A stretch of DNA of 64,000 nucleotides from assembly GCA_043228905.1 (NCBI GenBank), contig JBHGNT010000010.1, positions 22,134,001 to 22,198,000 of the forward strand, in the 5' to 3' direction. Below the pieces are notes generated by a model that worked only from the letters and a program-made list of their open reading frames with translations, searched no databases and was not told the origin of the DNA. Source of the stretch: Azolla caroliniana (Eukaryota; Polypodiophyta). Made by a program: the position numbers and the translations under genes. Shown here piece after piece: positions 23,407-32,786 of the stretch (position 1 is its first letter; every line of letters starts with the position of its first letter).

Positions 23407-26400
23407 TTGATGGCATCAACATCCGGCTCGTCAGAAATGAGTCTACGAAAGTTCGATGGATCGAACTTCAACTTCTGGAAGGAACAAATGCAGGACTATC
23501 TCATAGTCAAGGGGCAAATCGATCCCATCGAAAATGAAGAACCTCCAGAAGGATACAAACCAATTGAGTGGCAGAAGCTGGACAGAATCGTCCGCGCCAC
23601 GATTCGGATGCACCTATCGGAATCGGTATACTTTACGGTGCAATCGTGTATGACAGCATTCGAACTGTGGAAAACACTGTCGGACACTTACGAAAAGAAG
23701 GTCGCCGCAACGAAGATGTTTCTGATCCGGCGCCTCTACAACTTGCGGATGAAAGAATCCGATTCGGTTCAAGCACATCTCAATGAGTACGAAAGCATAA
23801 GCTCCCAAATCTCATCTCAGGGGACGGCAATCGAGGATGAACTCAGAGCAATGATACTCATGAGCAGCCTTCCCTCATCATGGGAAACTTTCGTCACAAC
23901 CGTGTGCAACGCGTCAACCACGGCTGTTAAATACTCCGAAGTCACGAGCGCAATCCTGACCGAAGCAGCTCGGAGAAAGTCTTTCGCCAAAGACTCAACA
24001 GACGACGCTTATGTAGTACAAGGTTCGACAGACCGATCGAACATACGAGGAAGAGATTCCTCACGGCCGCCGAACAATCAGCGAAGACGGAGCCAGTCAC
24101 GGGATAACCGAATCTGCAACTATTGCAAGAAACCCGGACACATCAAAGCCGACTGCCGCGCACTCAAGAACAAGAACAACAAGAAGAGTGGCCGGCATGA
24201 GGAGATCAATTACGTCAGCTTCTCAGCTGATGTACTACCGGACGACCCGAATATACTATCAATCGAAAATCCAGTCGGATCAGAAGTTCTACTCACGACT
24301 GAAGAATCGAGCACATGGCTCTTAGATTCGGGCGCGTCATTTCACGTGACTCCTCATCGATCCCAATTTCGGCAATATACGATCCGTCACTCCGACTCAG
24401 TTCGGGTCGGCAACTCGCAACACTGTGACATCATTGGAATCGGCACAGTAGAGCTCAACCTTGCAGGTGGCTCTACACTTGTACTTCACAATGTCCGACA
24501 TGTACCCGAGCTCTCAAGGCCATTGATCTCAGTCGGACAACTAGATGAAGACGGCATTCGTGCCGGTTTTTCTTCGGGAGGGTGGACACTCCACAGGGGG
24601 AACCTCCTGCTTGCTAGAGGACCCAAGATACACTCATTGTATCCGTTACATGTTACGCTCAGAGAGGGTAACCTGTTTTTGGTGGATATTCCTGTGTCAT
24701 CACTATGGCACAGAAGATTAGGACACCTCAGCAAGGCCGGCATCACGCACCTATCTAGAGCCGGATACATCCCTAAACTCTCCTTCTCCGACCATCAATT
24801 CTGCGAGCATTGTCAGTATGGCAAACAAGCAGTCGCATCACACCCGACATCAGCACCAAGAGAAACGAGACCCCTCGATTTAGTCCACTCGGACGTCTGT
24901 GGCCCAATGCCGCATCAGTCTCTTGGTGGTGCCTCTTACTTCGTCAGTTTTATTGACGATTCGACTCGAAAGGTGTGGGCTTATCCAATTCGCACTAAAG
25001 ATCGTGTCTTCTCGATCTTCACCGATTGGCTCGCTATGGTAGAAAATCAAACCGACCGAAAGCTGAAATGCTTTCGAACCGACAACGGGGGAGAGTTCAA
25101 ATCAGAAGAATTCGTCAAATTCTGCCGACAACGCGGCATCCGACGTGAATTTACGGCACCACACAGCCCGGAGCAAAACGGATTGCCGAACGCATGAATC
25201 GCACAATCCAAGAACGGATAGTCTCCATGCTCCAACACTCCGGACTGTCGGATGGCTTCTGGGCAGAGGCTCTACTCACGGCAGTACACATAATCAATAT
25301 GTCGCCAAGTAGACCTCTAGGACTTCAAATTCCTCAGGAACTATGGATCGGCAGTAAGCCGAATTACGACAAGCTGAGGATCTTCGGATGCGAGGCGTAC
25401 GCCCTCATTCCGAAAGATGATCGCCGAAAACTTGCACCTCGGTCCAGGAAATGCATTTTCCTCGGATATGGATCCGACGGCGAAATGGGATACCGACTCT
25501 GGGACCCCGAACGCAGACAAATCGTTCGAAGTTCGGACGTTGTGTTCAACGAGTCGGCTATGAATCCATCAGTCGAAAAACCGATCGAAGTCCGAAGGGT
25601 AACATTTTCCGATGTGCCGACCCTTCAAGAAGGCCCCGCTCTCAACACACGGTCAGCTTCACGGGTAGCTGAACCTTACACTACCGACTCGGACAACCCC
25701 GACTCGGCACAGCAGAACAATCCGCTTTCGGACCATCCGACCACGATACCCGATGCGACCAGTCCAATCATACCTCGACGATCCGAGAGACTGTCGCAAC
25801 CTCCGGAGAGGTATTCTCCTGGAATTTTCTTCACCGACGCCGGCGAACCGACGTCTTACGAAGAAGCATCGACTTCTGTCGATTCAGCCACCTGGCATCT
25901 GGCGATGGAGTCGGAAATGCACTCCATTCGGGCAAACAAGACCTGGGATCTGGTCGAATTACCTAAGAATCGACGTGCTCTTCCTTGCAAGTGGGTTTAT
26001 CGACTAAAAGAGACGTCTGATTCGACCACCCCAAAGTACAAGGCCAGATTAGTTGCGAAGGGCTTCCGACAAGAATATGGCGTCGACTTCGACGAGATTT
26101 TTTCACCAGTGGTGAAAATGACAACCCTTCTTTTTCTACTCGGCGTAGTGGCAGCCGACAACTTGGAGCTGATTCAGCTAGATGTCAAAACAGCCTTCCT
26201 CCATGGTGATCTCGAGGAGGAAATTTATATGGAGCAGCCAAAAGGCTTCGTGGCAACTGGCCAAGAACATCTAGTCTGCCGCCTCAGGAAGAGTCTATAC
26301 GGCCTCAAACAGGCACCGCGACAATGGTACAAGAAGTTCGACGACTTCATCCAATCGATCGGCTTCTCAAAAAGCGATGAGGACCATTGTCTCTTTACCA

Positions 26401-27422
26401 ACACAGCTCAAGATGGATCACCCATCTTCCTCATCATTTACGTGGACGACATGCTAATTTCTGGACGCCACGCGGGCGAACTTGCCGATCTCATTCGGCA
26501 ACTGCGGTTGAAGTTTGCCATGAAGGACCTCGGTCCGGCACGACACATCCTTGGCATGAAGATTAGTCGGCATCGCGATAAACGACATCTTTTTTTGTCT
26601 CAGACCGACTATATCGGACGTGTCTTGGAACGCTTCAACATGCAATCAGCCAAATCTGCTTCAACCCCGCTCCCCATGAATCTTCGGCTCTCTCAGCGAG
26701 ACTGCCCGACATCCGGTCCGGAGGGGGAAGATATGAAGTCGGTACCGTATGCACCGACAGTCGGCTCCCTTATGTACCTGATGGTCGCGACACGGCCTGA
26801 TATCTCTCATGCCGTAGGAGTCGTTAGCAGATTTATGCACAATCCTGGCCGATCGCATTGGAACGCAGTCAAGCATGTGTTCAGATATCTGGCTGGCACA
26901 AAAGACCACGGCATTCTTTTCGGTCCGAACCGAACCTCAGGCGTAGTCGGTTACACCGACTCGGATTTCGCCGGCTGTATAGACAGTCGGAAATCAACAA
27001 CCGGATACTGCTTCAAATTCGGCAATGGAGCAATCTCGTGGAAGTCGAAACTTCAGGAGTGCACAGCGACCTCAACGACCGAAGCAGAATATGTAGCTGC
27101 GTCCGACGCAGCAAAAGAAGCTTTGTGGCTCGGTCGGCTGGCGCACACGTTTCGACAAGTCGACCATGACTCGGCCCCAGTTGTCTACAGCGACAGTCAA
27201 GGTGCTGTTGCCTTGTCAAAAAATCCGGTTCACCACAACGCCTCCAAACATATCGACGTTCGATATCACTTCGTTCGGGACTGCGTCATCTCAGGGAAAA
27301 TCGGTCTAGAGAAAATATCCACAACCGACAATGTCGCAGATCGAATGACCAAGTGTCTCTCGGCAGACCGCTTTCGGTCTCTTCGGCATCAGATGGGCGT
27401 AACGACAAACCAGTCCGGTTAG
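23407..27422 (+). pseudogene. Copia 2 gag-pol polyprotein, one frameshift
   Basis: The start is ATG 23407 (MMASTSGSSEMSLRKFDGSN). Order: gag, zinc knuckle CNYCKKPGHIKADC (about 24113), protease WLLDSGASFHVTPH (about 24319), GAG-pre-integrase domain, integrase with FVSFIDDSTRKVW and FRTDNGGEF, RT with YVDDMLISG (about 26439), and RNase H with the TGYCFKFGNGAISW and STTEAEYVAASDA blocks, ending at TAG 27420. A single base appears missing at about 25181-25190 in the EQNG-to-ERMNRT junction of the integrase, which splits the frame into 23407-25197 and 25194-27422. No other lesion was seen. The gag and protease resemble Tork/Tnt1-type copia, but the lineage is inferred. Trans-complementation could still mobilise it. 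Confidence 0.92.
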
Positions 27423-27615
27423 AGCCGGACACAGCGCAGGATGGTTTCCGACAACCGACATCAGTTCCTTAATGATCGGCTTCAACTGTTCCGACCCGAC
27501 CAGTTCGGTCTTCTGCCTTCGGACCCTGCCGACTCGAACAAAGCTGATATGTCCGAGAACCTAAGTCTATACCTGTAATCTTAGATAACCCATGTATACG
27601 CCCATTACGGGGGAG

Positions 27616-27787
27616 TGTCGAATACATGTGTATAATGGACGTATTCACACTATCCCGTTTTGGCCATTTATGTAATTAGCATAAAGGGTAGTTGCCCTAA
27701 GTCGGTCACTATATATAGTGACCTTGTAACCTTTTTGTAAGGTTGGGTGTTGTATTATTGCTTTATGGAATAAGGAGTCTTGTGTGC

Positions 27788-27819
<32 letters not shown>

Positions 27820-27909
27820 GTGCAACGACCTACAAACTGTCATACGCAGGTATTCAGAACACAATCAAATGCTACTTGATCTTCCGCACAGACGACTTTG
27901 TCTCCAACA
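27616..27909 (+). repeat. Copia 2 3' LTR
   Basis: Starts TGTCGAATAC and ends CTCCAACA, followed by the CTTGG duplication. It matches the 5' LTR except for the CT tract, which carries one G and is slightly shorter. Confidence 0.93.
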
Positions 27910-27914
27910 CTTGG

Positions 27915-28345
27915 ATCGTTAGCGACTTCCTTCATCTTTTGCCAGCTATCTTCCGGTAGCGGAACTGCAACTGGCTTGATCTTCTTATCCACCGTTTTAT
28001 ATTTCGGTTGATGTCAGCTTCCTTCATCGAGATGCCACGACGGTATTCATCGATGATAGCGTACATGTTGACGGAGTTAACCGAAATCACGCGTTGGTTG
28101 TGAAGATAGCTCAAGTCCACGACGTCCTCGATTTCGCCGATGGTGTCGTTAAATGAGGCTTCTTCCATAATATGAGTCACGAACTCTCCTTCTTCTATTA
28201 TGTTCTCTTCTTTCAGCATCTTCTCGAATTCTTGTATCCGGCGCTTGTGCTTCTTGTCGGGTAGTACTAGTTTACATGCGCCACTAGGTGTGACACATGT
28301 TGCTTCTCCTTGCAATCCACGCACTCTTCTTTCTTGTGGGGTCTT
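27915..28345 (-). pseudogene. Gypsy protease-to-RT spacer with a frameshift
   Basis: Minus strand between the protease and RT parts. It includes LVLPDKKHKRRIQEFEKML and, in another frame, KPVAVPLPEDSWQKMKEVA leading to the copia 2 insertion point. The frame changes near 28010, probably by a single-base indel. The segment links gag-protease to RT in this gypsy family; no catalytic motif is expected here. Confidence 0.7.
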
Positions 28346-30429
28346 GTGATTGCTCGGACTATTTGTGCCCCATGCTTCAATAGTCCGCTCTAAAAATCCG
28401 AGGATTCGCCTCCGAGACTATCTCGATTCCTTTCATGATTGGCTCGCACCATTAGGAATTGGACCGATCTTTGGTTGTCAAGACTCTTTATTCGTGCGAA
28501 GGCTGCTCCATTATCGAACACTTTGGTCTCCATCCGAGATGATGTGATATAAGGTTGCCCTAGGATGACAGGATGCGACGCCGATTCTTGTACAAAGAAG
28601 TGTTAATCCATCTCCACATCCCTGATCGTGACTTTGACATTGGGACAAGCTCCGTACAAGTCCTCCGTAGACTTTGTTGCCGCACGAATCTTCCATCCGT
28701 GGTTTGTATTGATTGGCCATCTTCCCTTTTTGTAGAAGTCGGTTGACATGAGGTTGATCTCCGAGCCGTGGTCGATCAAGGCTACGACGATCTCTTTCTT
28801 CTCCCTAATCTTCACCGGCTTCTCCGTTGTCGCTCGTGCCCAATGAGGTCAAGTGTAGTGGCTGTCCACCATATCTTCATCGATTTCGTCTCTTGCCATC
28901 GTTATGGCATTCGTTTTTGCTTTTTGCGGCTTTTCTTCTTCCTCGTCCGATTGTTGTCTCTTTCTCTTTACAAGGTCCACGATCGTGTCATGGAACTCCT
29001 TCTTCGTAATGCCAAGCAATTCCCTCAAGGACAAAGTTACGTGGCTATCAAGAACTCATTCTTCGAGAATCTTCTTTAGGTCTGTCGTCTGCTCTATGTC
29101 GGACCTTAGCTTGTAGGTAGGTATAGTCCTTGTCCTCCGAGCGGGGTCTTCGATACCAACCTTCACGGGCCGAACCGTTTCTTCAACTCGTATGCTCGGC
29201 TCCCCTTTTCGGCTTGATTCTCGTTCCTCCGTTTCTAAAGGTCGACTCGTCTCCGCATCGTCCTTCTTTTTCGCGTTCCTTGTTTCATGTCTTTTTGATG
29301 GGCCTTGCTCTTCTATTCTCTTTCTCTTTTCTTCGACGAACACCTCGTGGTTGTCGCACATCACCTCTGCGAGTATGGTGTTGTCGTCCACCGGATCCAA
29401 CCACCCAGTTATGCTTTGCACGCTTCGGTCCGCAAGCTCTACCTCGTTCGATGTGACTTTTCCCTTCTTCTCATATTTGAGAACAGAAGTCCAAAACTTT
29501 GCTCCCGCTCTAGCAGCTTCAGTCTTGTCTTTCCCGACTCTTATTCCGGCCGACGCAGCATAGTGCATCGCATCCACATGAGTCGCATCAGCATCCTCCA
29601 TAGATTTCTTCATTCCTCCTCTTCCGAAATTCACCCGTAGGGGTCTTCTAGTCTCGCTTGAGCAGATCATGTTATCTTCAATGATGTCATCATCAATCTT
29701 CTTTTCTTCCACGTTACTTTGTCTTGGTGGCTCAGCTACTTTCGGCGGTCTTGCTTTCTCCGTGGTAGTCGGTCTCGTCAAGTCGGTGTCATCAACCCAT
29801 TGGCGACACTTGTCGAGCCTATTGCATGCCCGCTTCACCGCGATCCAGTCCGCTACGAGCCCATTTGCTTGGGTATCATCTTCGAGAAGAGTCCCCAACT
29901 CCCGTCTATCCTTTATGTCCACGGCCTTCAAGAAGTACAAAGTCTTGTCCTCTTCAAGCAACACTTGGTTTGTGTTGGGGAGACGACTAAACATCTGGTC
30001 GAATTCGTCGTACACCCTTGAGACGCTCATCTTCTTATTCTTCTTCTCTATCCACTTCATCAGGGCATGTCGAGTCATCCTCGTTGAGTCTTCAGTCACA
30101 AACTCCGCTAGTATCGTTTTCTCGAACTCGGACCATGTTGTCTTACCTTCTTGAAGCTCGATGACGCGTCTTTGGATGTTGTTGGCGACAACTCTCTTGA
30201 AGCTTGCGATTTGACGTGCCTCAGACACGTCCCTCTAATTCATCTCCCTTCTATATGCATCAAGGAACTTCGTAACGTTCCTTCCATCAAATTGGCCCTC
30301 GAGCTCTACAACACGATCGACAACCTTCTCCACGCTCGCGTCGTTGTCCCAAGATCTCATCATTTGCTTGACGATTAGCATCATCCTTTCGAGCTCTCCC
30401 GCTTGGTTGCTTGAGGATGCCATCTCCAA
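28346..30429 (-). pseudogene. Gypsy gag and aspartic protease segment
   Basis: Minus strand from ATG 30429. The gag part shows WSEFEKTILAEFV and MSVSRVYDEFDQMFSRLP, typical of plant gypsy gag. A basic, Glu/Lys-rich linker follows, then LSLRELLGITKKEFHD, then the protease ALIDHGSEINLMS (about 28750), with D-H-G in place of the usual D-T/S-G. Stops in the same frame lie at 30235 (TAG), 29056 (TGA), 28849 (TGA) and 28603 (TAA). Context suggests these were CAG, CGA, CGA and CAA. Below about 28600 similarity to protease continues (PVILGQPYITSSRMETKV) and then fades. No zinc knuckle is visible. Confidence 0.8.
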
Positions 30430-30464
30430 GTATTAATCTCGACTTGATCCTTCCTACCGCCTCT

Positions 30465-30482
30465 TTCACGTCGGGTTCACCA
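30465..30482 (-). other. Gypsy primer binding site, complementary to tRNA-Trp 3' end
   Basis: The minus strand reads TGGTGAACCCGACGTGAA, an 18-nt complement to the 3' end I recall for plant cytosolic tRNA-Trp including CCA. It lies 36 bp upstream of the gag ATG on that strand. The LTR should end shortly beyond 30482. Confidence 0.65.
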
Positions 30483-30947
30483 CTTAATTATGTCGTGAAG
30501 ATCCGTCACTATGTGGGGATAGTGAGGCGGAACCGCCGGGGTTCTGGACCGGAAGGATTCAAAGTCGATACAAGCTTTGGCGAGAAAGTACTTAAGATAG
30601 ATTGGGAAAGATTGATTGAAGTTTTATCTTTGGATTTAAGAAACAAGTTACACTATCAATTTGATAACGAATTTCTTCTTCTTAATTTCATAATAAAAAA
30701 AAACCGTGTTTTTTCTCCTCCCCCTTCCTTCTTTTATAGATGCTCTCATGCATATGATGCATGTGAGGGTACAAGACATGCATAAATTGCATGTTTGCCA
30801 TTTGGCGCTTATGTATTACATGTGGTGCCAATTGACTCCTAACTTGGAGGTGCAAGGTTCGAATCCTTACTTGCCCTCCTTGTATATGTAAATATGTATA
30901 TATATTTATATATTTATATATTTATTTATCTAGTCGTCGGACGCCGG
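30483..30947 (-). repeat. Probable gypsy 5' LTR, extent unknown
   Basis: By position upstream of the PBS this should be the 5' LTR. A TATA-like CTATAAAAG on the minus strand lies near 30732-30740. The outer boundary cannot be set because the 3' LTR is lost. The B-box-like GGTTCGAATCC at 30856-30866 on the plus strand has no matching A box or cloverleaf. Confidence 0.45.
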
Positions 30948-31195
30948 TTCGCCGGATGCTGTCGGTTACCGGTGCCTCGCCGAATGCTGTCACCGGATAC
31001 TGGTGCCTCGCCGGATGCCGTCACTGGATGTCGCCGCCTCGCCGTCACCGGATTGCCGTCGGATGCCAGTGTCTCACTAGCGCCGGATGCCGTCGGATCA
31101 CCGTCGCCAGATTGCCGTCGGATCACCGTCGCCAGATTGCCGTCGGATCACCGTCGTCGGATTGCCGTCGGATGCCGCCGGATCACCGGCTCCAT
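30948..31195 (+). repeat. GC-rich minisatellite
   Basis: A stretch built from CGCCGGATGCCGTC and GGATCACCGTCGCC modules, with three clear tandem copies of a 25-bp unit at about 31096-31170. It is far GC-richer than the surrounding AT-rich DNA. Open frames across it on both strands are by-products of the repeat. Confidence 0.85.
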
Positions 31196-32786
31196 CGTCG
31201 GTCCGGTTTTGGTTGGCCAAAACCCTTTACGAGTAGCTAGCCCACCTCCACTCTTAGTTCAAGTTACCTTGAACTCTCTATGCTCCACACATAAACACAA
31301 AGATAATATCTTTTGCTCCACCTTATATATGATGAGAGCCGTATTTGTCGTGCCTATGTGGGATATCTCACAATTTTCTCTTTTCCTTTCACAAACTTTA
31401 TACCCTCATATCTTGACATTTAGTTGTTTGTTTCTCGTGTAATAAAGTGCATTCGAAACCTCCATCATTTTGTACTTAGATATTAAATTTATTTAAAATG
31501 GTATCTTCATAATTATTGTACTATGTGATTCATACTCGATTTCGGACGTTTTATGGGATTTTCACACTATTGCCGAAAATCTTCACGACAGCGCTCAATA
31601 TTTTGTTGTTTCTCTTCAAGGCACCACATCCAATGTATCTTTTTCTCTTGAATTGAACTACCAGGAGCCAATCTTTTATGGTCGTCATACGACATTTGTT
31701 CTGCACCGTGGATTACCGCATTTGGAAAACGCAATAAGTGTTGGGAAACTGGTCCCTCTGGATGGGAAGAGTACACGCCAAATTGAATAGAGAGTTGACA
31801 GGAAATTCAAATAATCAAAAATCGACAAATCAAATGATCGATTTAATAGCCGATTCGGGAGACTAATTTTGTAAATAGTCTTAATGTGCCCCTATGGGCC
31901 ATATTTGTAAATAGCCCAGAAAGTTGTATTACTATAAATACAACTAGAGCAAACTTTATGATAGTGTGTAGTAAATCATTAGTAGAGTTGTGTTAATAAT
32001 TAGGTAATTAAGCAAGGGTTAATTAGTACCTAATTATGTGATTAAGTTAAGCGGAAGATCAAGTGATATGTGTGTGTATGTGTGTGTGAGGAAGAGAGAG
32101 AGGAAGTTACACTTATGAACTCAAAGACAATATGGGGGATGATAAACTAGAGTGTATATTATAAAACATCATCAAATACAAAAATACCTACAATGAGGTA
32201 TATATAGATCTCATGTGCAAGGGTGCACATGTGTGAGGATAATATAGGTACAAAAGTGTAAGTCCTATATTAAATGTACTTAGGAGTGGAGGATCTAGAA
32301 TATCGCACTTAAGTACAAGGTCCTATTTAAGGCGTTATAGTCAACACTTCTAACTAGATTCTATCTAGGTAACTACGAAGTTACATGGTTGACTAACTAC
32401 CTAAACTAAGTTGAGCTTGATCTCTCAACAAGTTGAATATAGTTGTATAGTTACTGACGAGGTTGTTGTCTCTGTAATTAAGAGAGAGAGAGAGAGAGAG
32501 TTATTGAATATCTACTCGGTAACCGTTAGTCAGTTAGATGAAGACGATCTTGAGGTCGTAACCTCAGAGTTTCTTATTGTACTTCCTCTCGACATAGTGA
32601 TTTAGTTTGGAGTTTGTGGACTCCACGTGGTTTTTCCCATTCGGGTTTTCCCCGTTAAAATTCTTGTGTCTCTGTATCTTTTCATTACTCTTCTTTGTTT
32701 TTTGTCTAAGCATTGTCTTACTTGTTTTCTCTGCACCCGAATACGTAGACGAGGAACGGGTTGTGGCTGGTTACGATCCTAATAAG
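31196..32786. other. Gene-free interval, includes the probable 5' LTR of copia 3
   Basis: No coding region is recognised. The part just before the copia 3 PBS has LTR-like sequence (a CACGTGGTTTTTCCC-type block near 32623-32637, then TTCTTGTGTC). A TATA-like ACTATAAATAC lies at about 31932. A GA run lies at 32482-32501. Without a second LTR the limits are unknown. Confidence 0.5.

Larger units (their letters stand above)
22439..27909 (+). mobile_element. Ty1/copia retrotransposon 2, young, nearly intact
   Basis: LTRs at 22439-22736 and 27616-27909 look identical by eye except in the CT microsatellite. The PBS TGGTATCAGAGC starts at 22739, two bases after the LTR. A purine-rich GGGGGAG precedes the 3' LTR, and the TSD CTTGG flanks the element. 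It is inserted in the gypsy pol in the opposite orientation and is different from copia 1 in LTR and protein sequence. LTR identity implies a recent insertion. Confidence 0.95.
14045..30482 (-). mobile_element. Degraded Ty3/gypsy retrotransposon, split by two copia insertions
   Basis: On the minus strand the parts run PBS (30482-30465), gag and protease (30429 to about 28346), a spacer (to 27915), reverse transcriptase (22438-21464), and RNase H plus integrase (15506-14045). RT before integrase is the gypsy order. Reading resumes in the same frame on the far side of the first copia, where the protein reads RRFLGACAFYH across the junction with one CTTGG copy. The 3' end stops abruptly after the integrase core (LLPYAL), so the 3' LTR is missing. 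The 5' LTR must lie above 30482, but its outer edge cannot be set without the second LTR. A frameshift and several in-frame stops show that it is non-autonomous. Confidence 0.85.

Noticed and set aside
29130-30785. Long plus-strand open frames opposite the gypsy gag
   Set aside because: They are antisense shadows of the minus-strand gag-protease frame, which carries the recognisable motifs.
30856-30866. Possible tRNA gene (B-box-like GGTTCGAATCC)
   Set aside because: No cloverleaf can be drawn around it and no A box lies at the right distance.
30894-31442. 182-residue plus-strand open frame
   Set aside because: It is created by the GC-rich minisatellite; the repetitive Arg/Ser/Pro translation changes meaning in every frame.
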